A DNA stretch of 64,000 nucleotides. Source: Solirubrobacter sp035555675 (GTDB taxonomy: Bacteria; Actinomycetota; Thermoleophilia; Solirubrobacterales; Solirubrobacteraceae). The notes beneath the pieces are model-generated. The model did no database searches, had not been told where the DNA came from, and worked only from the letters and a program-made list of their open reading frames with translations. The translations under genes and the position numbers were made by a program. The DNA lies in contig DATMGH010000184.1 in assembly GCA_035555675.1 (NCBI GenBank), positions 29,739 to 93,738 on the forward strand, written 5' to 3'. This document shows positions 32,688 to 41,581 of this stretch, piece by piece (the first letter of the stretch is position 1; each line of letters begins with the position of its first letter).

Positions 32688-33890
32688 TTGTCGGTCTCCA
32701 CGCGCGTAGAGCCACAGTTCGAACCCGCCGGGGTGCGCGCCCTGGACTACCCGTTCACCCCCGAGCAGCTCGCGGTGCGCGAGCACGTGCGCGCGTTCGC
32801 GGCCGAGCGGCTCGCACCGATCGCCGAGGAGATGGACCAGTCGGAGGAGTACCCGACCGAGCTGGCCCGGATCATGGGCGAGTCCGGCCTGTGGTCGTAC
32901 TTCTTCCCGGAGGAGTACGGCGGCGCCGGGCACTCCTCGACCACCCTGTGCCTGATCCGGCACGAGCTCGCCCGCGTGTGCCCGACGGCCGACGAGCTGT
33001 TCGCGGCCCAGGGCCTGCCGATCAACGCGCTCGTCCTCCACGGCAGCGACGCGCTGCGCGCCCGCTACGCGCCGCACATCATCGACGGCACCAAGACGTT
33101 CTCGATCTGCCTGACCGAGCCCGCCGCGGGCTCCGACGTCGGCGGGATCCAGACCGTCGCCGAGCAGGAGGGCGACACGTTCTACCTCACGGGCCACAAG
33201 CGCTTCGTCTTCGGCCCGGCGGCCGCCACCACGTTCCTCGTCTTCGCGAAGACCGATCCCGAGCTGGGCAAGCGCGGCATCTCGGCCTTCATCGTCGACC
33301 TGCCCGCCGAGGGCGTGTCGTGGACGGACTACAAGCTGTTCAAGGCCGGTCCCGAGACCGAGGTCACCTTCGACCGGACGCCGGTGCCCGCCGAGAACAT
33401 GGTCGGCCGGCGCGGGGCGGGCATCGCCGTCGCGCTCGGCGACCTCGCCCACATGCGGCCGACGGTCGGCGCCGCCGCGGTCGGGATGGCCGAGGCCGCG
33501 CTGGCCGCGGCCATCGAGCACGTCAAGATCCGGCAGGCCTTCGGCGGCCGCCTGTCGGATCTCGAGACCGTGCGCTTCCGCGTCGCCTCCGCCGCGGCGG
33601 AGCTCGACGCGGCGCGCCTGCTGGTCTACGCGGCCGCGGCCAACGCGGACGGGGACGCGCTCGACGTCGCGATGACCGCCGCCAAGGCCAAGTGGTTCGC
33701 CACCGAGACGGCATTCCGTGTCATCGACACGGCGGTCCAGCTCCACGGCGGCTCCGGCCTACGGCGGGGGTCCGTGCCGGAACGGATGATGAAGGCGGTC
33801 CGCGCCACACGGATCTATGAGGGCGCCAACGAAGTCATGCAGCTCGTGATCGGCCGGGGGCTCTTCGGGGCTTCCAGCGCGCCGCGCTGA
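32688..33890 (+). CDS. Acyl-CoA dehydrogenase
   Basis: A 400-residue dehydrogenase from TTG 32688, preceded by GGAGGAGGAG. CLTEPAAGSDVGGIQT, YLTGHKRFVFGPAA and the C-terminal TRIYEGANEVMQLVIGRGL are visible, so the catalytic Glu of the YEG motif is present, as in short-chain dehydrogenases. It uses FAD and passes electrons to ETF. It is the first gene of an operon that continues 27 bp downstream with a branched-chain-type ABC importer. Confidence 0.92.
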   Translation: MSVSTRVEPQFEPAGVRALDYPFTPEQLAVREHVRAFAAERLAPIAEEMDQSEEYPTELARIMGESGLWSYFFPEEYGGAGHSSTTLCLIRHELARVCPTADELFAAQGLPINALVLHGSDALRARYAPHIIDGTKTFSICLTEPAAGSDVGGIQTVAEQEGDTFYLTGHKRFVFGPAAATTFLVFAKTDPELGKRGISAFIVDLPAEGVSWTDYKLFKAGPETEVTFDRTPVPAENMVGRRGAGIAVALGDLAHMRPTVGAAAVGMAEAALAAAIEHVKIRQAFGGRLSDLETVRFRVASAAAELDAARLLVYAAAANADGDALDVAMTAAKAKWFATETAFRVIDTAVQLHGGSGLRRGSVPERMMKAVRATRIYEGANEVMQLVIGRGLFGASSAPR

Positions 33891-33917
33891 CGCAGGGAAA
33901 CGAGGAGAGAGAAGAAC

Positions 33918-35147
33918 ATGGACGCATTCCGTCTCGCCGGCGTGGCGGCGACCGTCGCACTCGCACTCGGCGTGGCCGCCTGCGGCAGTGACGACTCGGG
34001 TGGGAGCAGCGGCAAGGCCTCGTCGTCGAAGGGCGGCGATCCGATCAAGGTCGGGTACGTGGTGTCCAAGACCGGCCCGGCCGCGGCGGACGCCAACAGC
34101 GACGTCGTCGGCGCGCAGCTCGCGGCCAAGGAGATCAACGACGCCGGCGGCGTCGACGGCCACAAGATCGAGATCACCGTCCGCGACGACAAGACCGACC
34201 CGACGACGGCCACGCGCGAGGCGCGCGACCTGGCGCTCTCGGGCAACGTCAACATCCTCGCGGGCGCGACCGTGACCGCGATCGGCGCGGCGATCAAGGA
34301 GGTCGCCAACGCCACCAAGGTCCCGTACCTGATCTCCACCGCCAACGGCGCGTCGCTGACCGAGGTCGACCCGAGCCCCTACGTCTTCCGCGCGTGGTCC
34401 AACAGCCGCGTGATGCCGGGTCCGGTCGCCGACTACGCGTCCAAGCAGCCCTGGAAGAAGTACGTCCTGGTCACCGGCAACAACGACTTCGGCAAGAGCA
34501 TCTCGGACAACTTCAAGTCCTACGTGCAGGCGAAGAACCCCAACGCGCAGTTCGTCAAGCAGATCCTGGTCGAGCAGGGCGCCACCGACTACTCGGCGGC
34601 GATCAACCAGCTGCGCTCGATCAAGCCCGACGCGGTCTTCCTCGGCGGCGTGTTCGGCGCCTCGTTCATCGCGTTCGCCAAGGCCGCGGTGCCGGCCGGC
34701 ATCTACGACGACGCGCACGTGATGGGCTTCATGGGCAACGCCGATCTCGACGCCGTGGGCAGCCTCGTCCCGGCGGGCAAGCAGATCGGCTACAACGCCT
34801 ACTACAACACGTACGACGACCCGTTCACCAAGGAGTTCGACGAGAAGATCAAGGCCGTGACGGGCAAGCCGTCGGACGGCTCGAACTTCGTCGGCTACAT
34901 GACGGTCAAGTGGATCGCGGAGGCGGTCAAGCGAGGCGGCGGCACGAGCCGCGAGCAGATCCTGAAGGGGCTCAGCGGTGCGAGCATGGACACGCTGATC
35001 GGCGACGTGACGATCCGGCCGGGTGACCACGAGGCGACCGGCTCCTACTTCTACGGGATCGTGGACAAGGGCGCCGACGGCAAGCCGGCGTTCACCCAGG
35101 TCGGCACCGCGCCGGGCACCGACTTCCTGCCGCCCGACAAGGGATGA
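33918..35147 (+). CDS. livJ: Branched-chain-type ABC transporter substrate-binding lipoprotein
   Basis: A 409-residue type I periplasmic-binding fold protein. A signal peptide with lipobox GVAAC anchors it at Cys22, followed by a Ser/Gly-rich linker (SDDSGGSSGKASSS). The mature part IKVGYVVSKTGPAAADANSDV and GARSLALSGNVNILAGATV-like segments match the LivJ/HmgB family. An AGGAGAG ribosome site precedes the ATG. Given its operon with acyl-CoA genes, the ligand is probably an aromatic, alicyclic or steroid-like acid rather than leucine. Confidence 0.9.
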   Translation: MDAFRLAGVAATVALALGVAACGSDDSGGSSGKASSSKGGDPIKVGYVVSKTGPAAADANSDVVGAQLAAKEINDAGGVDGHKIEITVRDDKTDPTTATREARDLALSGNVNILAGATVTAIGAAIKEVANATKVPYLISTANGASLTEVDPSPYVFRAWSNSRVMPGPVADYASKQPWKKYVLVTGNNDFGKSISDNFKSYVQAKNPNAQFVKQILVEQGATDYSAAINQLRSIKPDAVFLGGVFGASFIAFAKAAVPAGIYDDAHVMGFMGNADLDAVGSLVPAGKQIGYNAYYNTYDDPFTKEFDEKIKAVTGKPSDGSNFVGYMTVKWIAEAVKRGGGTSREQILKGLSGASMDTLIGDVTIRPGDHEATGSYFYGIVDKGADGKPAFTQVGTAPGTDFLPPDKG

Positions 35148-36046
35148 CGACCCTGCTCGCAGCGAGCACGACGGTCTGGCTCGACCAGATCGTCACCGGC
35201 ATCACCCGCGGGGGCTGGATCTTCCTCGTGGCGGCCGGGCTGACGCTGGTCTTCGGCGTCCTTCACGTGCTGAACTTCGCCCACGGCTCGCTGTACCTCG
35301 TGGGCGCGTACGTGGGGGCGGCGCTGGGACCCGCGTTCGGCGGCTCGCTGGGCGCATTCCTGCTGATCCTGCTGATCGCTCCGTTCGCCGCCGCGGCGGT
35401 GGGCGGGGCGATCGAGGTCGGCCTGCTGCGGCCGACCTACCGCAGGCCGCTGCTCTACCAGTTCCTGCTCATGTTCGGCGTCGTATACGTGATCAACGGT
35501 GCCGTCGAGGCGATCTGGGGCGTCGAGACCCGCCAGCTCTCCGCGCCTCACGCGCTGACCGCGCCGGTGCACATCGGCGCGGTGACGATCGCCCGCTACA
35601 ACCTCTTCACGCTCGCGGTGGGGATCGTCGCCGCGGCGCTCGTGCTCCTGCTGCTGCACCGCTCGGCGTTCGGCCGGGACGTGCGCGCCGTGGCCCAGGA
35701 TCCCGAGATGGCGGCGCTGCTCGGCGTGCGCGTCGGCCGCGTGCGCACCCTGGTCTACGTCCTCGGCGCCTGGCTCGCCGGCCTGGCGGGCGTGATCACC
35801 GCCGGCCAGTCCGCCTTCACCACGACCGACGGCGTGACCACCGTGATCCTCGCCTTCGTGGTCGTGATCGTGGGCGGCATGGGCAGCATCTGGGGCGCGA
35901 TCGTCGCGTCGCTGATCATCGGGGTGGCCGACGCGGTCGGCGCGATCGCGATCCCCGACCTGTCGGTGGCGATCGTCTACCTCGTGATGGCGGTCGTGCT
36001 GCTCGTCCGGCCGTGGGGCCTGCTCGGGAGGCCGGTCCACGCATGA
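35144..36046 (+). CDS. livH: LivH-type ABC permease
   Basis: A 300-residue inner-membrane protein with about eight hydrophobic segments. LTLVFGVLHVLNFAHGSLYLVGAY near residue 40 is the LivH hallmark. RAVAQDPEMAALLGVRVGRVRT near residue 185 is the ATPase-contact loop. It overlaps the binding-protein gene by 4 bp and livM by 4 bp. Confidence 0.92.
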   Translation: MTTLLAASTTVWLDQIVTGITRGGWIFLVAAGLTLVFGVLHVLNFAHGSLYLVGAYVGAALGPAFGGSLGAFLLILLIAPFAAAAVGGAIEVGLLRPTYRRPLLYQFLLMFGVVYVINGAVEAIWGVETRQLSAPHALTAPVHIGAVTIARYNLFTLAVGIVAAALVLLLLHRSAFGRDVRAVAQDPEMAALLGVRVGRVRTLVYVLGAWLAGLAGVITAGQSAFTTTDGVTTVILAFVVVIVGGMGSIWGAIVASLIIGVADAVGAIAIPDLSVAIVYLVMAVVLLVRPWGLLGRPVHA

Positions 36047-37020
36047 GCCGCCGCCTCTCCCCCGCCCTCGTCCTGCCCGTCGTCGTGCTCGTGCTGGCTT
36101 TGCTGGCGCCGAACGCGCTCAACGTGACGCAGGTGCTGCTGCTCGCGCAGGCGTTCATCTACGCCGCGTTCGCGCTGTCGCTGTTCCTGCTGCTCGCCGA
36201 CGGCGGCATCGTGTCCTTCGGGCACGCCGCGTTCCTGGCCGCGGGCGCCTACGGCGTGGCCGTGGCGACGACCAAGTGGAACATCCCGATCGGCCTCGCC
36301 TTCCTGCTCGCGCCGGTCATCTGCGCCGTGCTCGCGGCGATCATCGGATGGCTGTCCGTCCGGCTGACCGCGCTGTACTTCGCGATGCTCACGCTCGCCT
36401 TCGGCCAGTTCGTCTACTCGGTCATCGCGCGCGTCGGCTACTTCGGCGGCGAGTCGGGGCTGACCGGGATCCCGTCGGGGATCGTGGGCATCGACCCGGA
36501 CCGCTTCTACTACGCGGGCCTGGTCGTGCTGGCCGTGGTCTTCGTGGTGATCCACCTGGTTCGCCGTGCGCCGTTCGGGCTCGCGCTGCGCGCGACGCGC
36601 GAGAACGCCACGCGGGCCGACTTCGCGGGCCTCAGCGTCCCGCGCGTGCGGCTGGCGGCGTTCATCCTCTCGGGCGCGCTCGGCGGCCTCGCGGGGGCCC
36701 TGCTGGCCGTGACCAACGGCACCGTCTCGCCCGACCTCGGCTTCTGGACGCAGTCGGGCACGGTGCTGGTGATGATCCTGATCGGCGGGATGACGTCCAT
36801 GTGGGGGCCGATCATCGGCGCGATCGCGCTGACGTACGGGCAGAAGTACATCGCCGAGGCGACGCCCGAGTACTGGCAGATGGTGCTCGGCGCGGCGCTG
36901 ATCGGGCTCGTGCTGTTCCTGCCCGGCGGCGTGGCCGGCGGCGTCGAAGCGGCCTACCGGCGGCTCGCACCGAAGCCGCACCGCCGCGCCCCGACCGGAG
37001 AGCCCGTTGCTGAGCGCTGA
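36043..37020 (+). CDS. livM: LivM-type ABC permease
   Basis: A 325-residue partner permease starting at the ATG overlapping the livH stop. FLLLADGGIVSFGHAAFLAAGAYG and LTGIPSGIVGIDPDRFYY are family marks; RATRENATRADFAGLSVPRVRL is the cytoplasmic coupling loop. A short charged tail (PKPHRRAPTGEPVAER) follows the last helix. It overlaps the ATPase gene by 14 bp. Confidence 0.92.
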   Translation: MSRRLSPALVLPVVVLVLALLAPNALNVTQVLLLAQAFIYAAFALSLFLLLADGGIVSFGHAAFLAAGAYGVAVATTKWNIPIGLAFLLAPVICAVLAAIIGWLSVRLTALYFAMLTLAFGQFVYSVIARVGYFGGESGLTGIPSGIVGIDPDRFYYAGLVVLAVVFVVIHLVRRAPFGLALRATRENATRADFAGLSVPRVRLAAFILSGALGGLAGALLAVTNGTVSPDLGFWTQSGTVLVMILIGGMTSMWGPIIGAIALTYGQKYIAEATPEYWQMVLGAALIGLVLFLPGGVAGGVEAAYRRLAPKPHRRAPTGEPVAER

Positions 37021-37747
37021 GGGCCTGGCCAAGTCGTTCGGCGAGAGCCGCGTCGTCGACGACGTGGCGCTGACCGTCCAAGCGGGCACGATCGTCGCCG
37101 TGATCGGCCCCAACGGCGCGGGCAAGACGACCCTGCTGAACCTGCTGTCGGGCTTTCTGCGCGCGGACGCCGGGTCGATCGGCTTCGACGGGCGCGCGAT
37201 CACCGCGATGCCGTCCTACCGGCGCTGCCGCGCAGGCCTCGGGCGCACGTTCCAGCAGCCGAGCTTCTTCCCCGCGCTGACCCCGCTGGAGAACGTACAG
37301 GTCCCGCTGTTGACGATGGCCCGCAAGCACCGCCGGATGCTCGGGCGCGCACGCACGGCGCTGGTGGGCGAGGCGCGGGAGATCCTCGCCGAGGTCGGCC
37401 TCGGTGAGGCCGGTGACGAGCCGGCGAGCGCGCTCTCCTACGGCGACCAGCGGCGGCTGGAGATCGGCATCGCGCTCGGCACGCGCCCGCGGGTGCTGCT
37501 GCTCGACGAGCCGATGGCGGGCATGTCGGCGGCCGAGCGGCGCGCGCTCAGCGAGCTGATGCGCGACCTGCGAGCCGGTCAGGGGCTGACGCTCGTCTTC
37601 ACCGAGCACGACATGGACGTCGTCTTCTCGCTCGCCGACGTCGTGCACGTGCTCCATCAGGGGCGGCGGCTCGCGTCGGGCACGCCGGCGGAGATCCGCG
37701 CCGACCCGGAGGTCCGGCGCGTCTACCTCGGGCAGGAGGCCGCATGA
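37007..37747 (+). CDS. livG: LivG-type ABC ATPase
   Basis: A 246-residue cytoplasmic ATPase from TTG 37007. Walker A GPNGAGKTT, signature region LSYGDQRRLEIG (divergent from LSGGQ, as usual for LivG), Walker B VLLLDEPMAG and switch His in FTEHDMDVV are intact. It energises the LivHM pore with LivF. Confidence 0.92.
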   Translation: MLSAEGLAKSFGESRVVDDVALTVQAGTIVAVIGPNGAGKTTLLNLLSGFLRADAGSIGFDGRAITAMPSYRRCRAGLGRTFQQPSFFPALTPLENVQVPLLTMARKHRRMLGRARTALVGEAREILAEVGLGEAGDEPASALSYGDQRRLEIGIALGTRPRVLLLDEPMAGMSAAERRALSELMRDLRAGQGLTLVFTEHDMDVVFSLADVVHVLHQGRRLASGTPAEIRADPEVRRVYLGQEAA

Positions 37748-38454
37748 GCGAAGGGCTGGTTCTCGACGGCGTCGACGCGTACTACGGCGACAGCCACGTG
37801 CTGCACAGCGTCAGCCTCTCCGTCGCTCCGGGCGAGCTCGTCTTCCTGCTCGGGCGCAACGGCGCGGGCAAGACGACGACGCTGCGCGTCGCCTCCAGCC
37901 TGATGCGTCCGAAGCGCGGCAGCGTGCGGCTCGACGGCGCGGACCTGACGACGATCCGGCCGCACGACGTGGTCCGCAACGGGCTCGCCCTGGTGCCCGA
38001 GGACCGGCGCCTGTTCAGCGAGATGACCGTGGCCGAGAACCTCGCCGTGGCCGAGCGCCACGCGCGGCCCGGCGAGCGCCGCTTCGACCGCGACGCCGTG
38101 CTCGAGGTGCTCCCGGTCGTCGGCCGGTTCCTGCGCCGGCGCGCCTCCGCGTTGAGCGGCGGCGAGCAGCAGATGGTGGCGATCGCCCGCGCGCTGATGA
38201 GCAACCCGAGCGTGCTGCTGCTCGACGAGCCGATGGAGGGCCTCGCGCCGCTGGTGATCAAGGCGATCGAGACGCACCTCGACGTGCTGCGCGAGGGCGG
38301 CGTCGGCCTGCTGGTCTCCGAGACGCACCTCACCCGCGCGCTGCGCCCGGACGCGCGCACCTACGTGATCGACCGCGGCCGGATCGTGATGGAGGGCGGC
38401 AGCGAGGCGCTCGCGACCGCGACCGCGCAGGTCGAGAGCTACCTGTCGGTCTGA
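37744..38454 (+). CDS. livF: LivF-type ABC ATPase
   Basis: A 236-residue ATPase overlapping livG by 4 bp. Walker A GRNGAGKTT, signature LSGGEQQMVAIARAL and Walker B VLLLDEPMEGL are intact; the switch position reads VSETH. It ends the six-gene operon; its 3' end overlaps the convergent ligase gene by 16 bp. Confidence 0.92.
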   Translation: MSEGLVLDGVDAYYGDSHVLHSVSLSVAPGELVFLLGRNGAGKTTTLRVASSLMRPKRGSVRLDGADLTTIRPHDVVRNGLALVPEDRRLFSEMTVAENLAVAERHARPGERRFDRDAVLEVLPVVGRFLRRRASALSGGEQQMVAIARALMSNPSVLLLDEPMEGLAPLVIKAIETHLDVLREGGVGLLVSETHLTRALRPDARTYVIDRGRIVMEGGSEALATATAQVESYLSV

Positions 38455-39965
38455 CCCGCGGCGCGCTCGCGCAGCACGAACTTCTGGATCTTGCCGGTGG
38501 CCGTGCGCGGCAGGTCGTCGACGACCTCGATCCGCTTGGGGACCTTGAACCGCGCGAGCCGGCTGCGCGCAAACGCGCGCAGCTCGTCCAGGTCCAGATG
38601 CGCGCCGCGCCGCGGGATGACGAAGGCGACCGGCACCTCGCCCCACGTGGGGTCGGGGGCGCCGACGACGGCGGCCTCGCTCACGCCCTCGTGCGCGGCC
38701 AGCGCGGCCTCGACCTCGACCGTGGCGATGTTCTCGCCGCCGGAGATCACGATGTCCTTCAGCCGGTCCTTGAGCTCGAAGTAGCCGTCGGGGTGCATGA
38801 CCGCGAGGTCGCCGGAGTGAAACCAGCCGCCGCGGAACGCGGCCTCGCTCGCCGCGGGATCGCGGTAGTAGCCGAGCATCACGTTGTTGCCGCGCATCAC
38901 GACCTCGCCGAGGGTCTCGCCGTCGGCCGGAACGTCCTGCATCCGCTCGTCGACGACCCGGATCCGCTCGGTCACGACGGTGCCGACGCCCTGGCGGGCG
39001 CGCAGCGCCATGCGCTCCTCCTCGGGCCGGTCGTCCCACGCCGGGTTCCAGGCGCAGACGGCGAGCGGCCCGTAGGTCTCGGTCAGGCCGTACAGGTGGG
39101 TGACGGCGATGTTCAGCCGCTCGGCGCGGGCCAGCAGCGCCGGGGTCGGCGGCGCGCCGCCGACGAACAGCTTGACCGGCCGCGGGCACGGCGCGGCGGC
39201 CTCGCTGCCCAGGATCATCGTCACGACGGTCGGCGCCGCGCACAGGTGCGTGACGCCGTCCTCGCGCAGCGCGCGCCAGATCTCGACCGGGTCGACCTGC
39301 GGGAGGCAGACGTGGCGGCTGCCCGCGGCGGTGACCGCCCACGTGTAGGCCCAGCCGTTGCAGTGGAACATCGGCAACGTCCACAGGTACGCGCTGCCGG
39401 TGGCGAGCCCGGCCTCGGCGATCACGCCGAGGCTGTGCAGGTAGGCGCCGCGATGGCTCGTCATCACGCCCTTGGGGCGGCCGGTGGTCCCCGAGGTGTA
39501 GTTGATCGAGAGCAGGGCGCGCTCGTCCTCGGGCCGCTGGAGCGGCCGCGGATCGGCCGCGGCGAGCAGCGCCTCGTGGTCGTCCTCGACCCACGTGACC
39601 GGCAGCGCGGTGTCGCCGAGCGCGTCCTGCAGCGCACGGGTGGCGAACACGCGCGAGGCACCGGAGTGCTCGAGGATGTAGGCGTAGTCGGCGGCGGTGA
39701 GCCGCGTGTTCATCGGGACCAGCACGCCGCCCGCGCCCGGCACGGCGTAGTGCAGCTCGAGCATCGGCGCGACGTTCGGCAGCAGCGTCGCGACGCGCTC
39801 GCCGGGCCGTAGGTCGAGCGCCGCCGCGAGGCGGCGCACGCGATCGGCGTGCTCGGCGTAGGTCCAGCGGCGGGCGCCGTCGACCACCGCCGGCCGGTCG
39901 GCCCACACGTGTGCGCTGCGCTCGAGGAAGCTCAGCGGGGTGAGCGGCGCGTCGGAGACGGTCAT
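38439..39965 (-). CDS. AMP-dependent acyl-CoA ligase (medium-chain type)
   Basis: A 508-residue ligase. Motifs: INYTSGTTGRPKGVMTSH, MFHCNGWAYTW (typical of medium-chain and long-chain ligases), YGLTETYGP, FHSGDLAVMHPDGYFELKDR, VISGGENIATVEVE and LPRTATGKIQKFVLRE with the catalytic Lys. It starts at an ATG overlapping the stop of the ligase upstream by 4 bp, so the two ligases are co-translated. Confidence 0.92.
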   Translation of the reverse strand: MTVSDAPLTPLSFLERSAHVWADRPAVVDGARRWTYAEHADRVRRLAAALDLRPGERVATLLPNVAPMLELHYAVPGAGGVLVPMNTRLTAADYAYILEHSGASRVFATRALQDALGDTALPVTWVEDDHEALLAAADPRPLQRPEDERALLSINYTSGTTGRPKGVMTSHRGAYLHSLGVIAEAGLATGSAYLWTLPMFHCNGWAYTWAVTAAGSRHVCLPQVDPVEIWRALREDGVTHLCAAPTVVTMILGSEAAAPCPRPVKLFVGGAPPTPALLARAERLNIAVTHLYGLTETYGPLAVCAWNPAWDDRPEEERMALRARQGVGTVVTERIRVVDERMQDVPADGETLGEVVMRGNNVMLGYYRDPAASEAAFRGGWFHSGDLAVMHPDGYFELKDRLKDIVISGGENIATVEVEAALAAHEGVSEAAVVGAPDPTWGEVPVAFVIPRRGAHLDLDELRAFARSRLARFKVPKRIEVVDDLPRTATGKIQKFVLRERAAGQTDR

Positions 39966-41488
39966 GACGAGCCGTGGCGCACGCTTCCGCGGCGCAGGTC
40001 CACCAGCGCCAGGCCGCCGCTGTTGACGAGCCGGTCGAGGCCGTGCGTGTCGATCTTCCCCGTGGCGTTCTTGGGCAGCTCGCCCGGCAGGATCGCGACG
40101 AACTCGGGGACCTTGAAGTCGGCCAGCCGCTCCGCGCAGGCCGTGACGATCTCCTCGGCCGTGATCGCCGCGCCCGGTTGCTGGGCGACGACGGCGACCA
40201 GCCGGTCGCCCATCACCTCGTCGTGGCGGCCGACGACGCTCACCTCCTTGACGGGATCCAGCGCGGCGATCACCGACTCGACCTCGCCGGGGAAGATCGT
40301 CTCGCCGCCGCGCTTGAGGCGCTGCGACCGGCGCCCGACGAGGTAGACGTACCCGTCCTCGTCCAGGTAGCCCATGTCGCCGGTGCGCAGCCAGCCGTCC
40401 ACCAGCGTCTCGCCGGTGGCGGCCGGGTTGGCCCAGTAGCCGGCCATGATCGACGGCGCGCGGACGAAGACCTCGTCGGTCGTGCCGGGCGGCGCCGCGC
40501 CGTCGCCGATGCGCACCTGCACGCCCGGGTACGGCAGGCCGACGGAGCCCGGCCGCAGCTCCATCGCGTCGGGGTCCATGCGCGTGATCGCGGACGCCAT
40601 CTCGGTCATCCCGTAGCAGTTGACGAGCGTGGCCCGCGGCGCGAGCCGGCGCCAGGCGCTGCGCAGCGCATCGGGCACGTGCGAGCCGCCCGTGAGGATC
40701 TTGCGCAGGCGCTCGAGCCTGCGCTCTCCCGGCTGCGCGAACGCGTGCTTGGCCAGCAACGTCGCCGTCGCCGTCACCGACACCCAGATCGTCGGGTCGT
40801 AGCGCTCCATCCAGGCGAAGGTGCGCTCGGTGTTGAAGCCGTCGTCGAGCACGATGGTGCCGCCGGCGAGCAGCAGCGGGAACGGCACGAAGTGGACGGT
40901 CACGTGCGAGAGCGGCAGCTGGCAGAGCGCGACGTCCTCGGGCCCGATCGCGTACGTCTCGCGCACGGTCGTCGCGCACCACATCAGGCCCGCCTGCGTG
41001 AGGCGCACGCCCTTCGGGCTCCCGGTCGTGCCCGACGTGTAGAAGATCGCGCCGTCGTCGTGCTCGCTCCACGTCACCTCCGGGCGCTCGTCGGCGGGTG
41101 CGAGCAGCGCCTCGAGCTGATCGCCGTCGATGCGCTCGACCGCGACCCCGGCCACGCGGTCGGCCAGCGCCCGGTCGTGGATCAGGCACCTGCAGCCGGC
41201 GTGAGCGACCAGGAACGCCACCTCGGTGGCGCTCGCGCGGGTGGTGATCGGCACGGCGATCGCGCCCGCCTTCCCGAGCCCGATGTAGACCTCGAGGAAC
41301 GCGACGCCGGTGCCCAGCAGCATGCCGACGCGGTCGCCCGGGGCGATGCCCTTGGCCCGCAGCGCGTGCGCGAAGCCGTTCGTGCGCCGCTCGAGCTCGC
41401 CGTAGGTCAGCTCGACGCGCCCGTCGACGGCCGCCAGGGCGCCCTCCCTCGTCGCGAGCGCCTCGCTGAGGATGTCGCCGATCAGCAT
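39962..41488 (-). CDS. AMP-dependent acyl-CoA ligase
   Basis: A 508-residue ligase resembling that at 29281-30840. Motifs: IFYTSGTTGSPKGVRLTQ, YGMTEMASA, LRTGDMGYLDEDG, KRGGETIFPGEVES and LPKNATGKIDTHGL. First gene of a two-ligase operon divergent from the acyl-CoA dehydrogenase at 41582; operator site 9 lies between them, 53 bp upstream of this start. Confidence 0.92.
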   Translation of the reverse strand: MLIGDILSEALATREGALAAVDGRVELTYGELERRTNGFAHALRAKGIAPGDRVGMLLGTGVAFLEVYIGLGKAGAIAVPITTRASATEVAFLVAHAGCRCLIHDRALADRVAGVAVERIDGDQLEALLAPADERPEVTWSEHDDGAIFYTSGTTGSPKGVRLTQAGLMWCATTVRETYAIGPEDVALCQLPLSHVTVHFVPFPLLLAGGTIVLDDGFNTERTFAWMERYDPTIWVSVTATATLLAKHAFAQPGERRLERLRKILTGGSHVPDALRSAWRRLAPRATLVNCYGMTEMASAITRMDPDAMELRPGSVGLPYPGVQVRIGDGAAPPGTTDEVFVRAPSIMAGYWANPAATGETLVDGWLRTGDMGYLDEDGYVYLVGRRSQRLKRGGETIFPGEVESVIAALDPVKEVSVVGRHDEVMGDRLVAVVAQQPGAAITAEEIVTACAERLADFKVPEFVAILPGELPKNATGKIDTHGLDRLVNSGGLALVDLRRGSVRHGSS

Positions 41489-41513
41489 TCCGGGGGCACC
41501 GTAGTCCTTTCGC

Positions 41514-41542
41514 TTGAACCGCGCGAACGCGCTCGATAGCCT
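41514..41542 (+). promoter_or_regulatory. Sigma70-like promoter for the dehydrogenase/LLM operon
   Basis: TTGAAC at 41514-41519, 17-bp spacer, TAGCCT at 41537-41542, overlapping operator site 9. The predicted start is near 41549. Confidence 0.6.
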
Positions 41543-41558
41543 ACCAAACGTTTGGTCA
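41541..41558. promoter_or_regulatory. Palindromic operator, site 9 (CTACCAAACGTTTGGTCA)
   Basis: Contains a perfect 14-bp palindrome ACCAAACGTTTGGT. It lies between divergent ligase and dehydrogenase operons and covers the promoter start region of the latter. Confidence 0.75.
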
Positions 41559-41581
41559 TATCGGTGGAGACGGAGGAGCCC

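Noticed and set aside
32641..32690. Long leader or extra N-terminus for the acyl-CoA dehydrogenase using an upstream frame
   Set aside because: The strong GGAGGAGGAG lies just before TTG 32688, and the homology begins after it.
33918..38454. Leucine/isoleucine/valine importer
   Set aside because: The family match is real, but both importers share operators with acyl-CoA catabolic genes, so an amino-acid substrate is not assumed.
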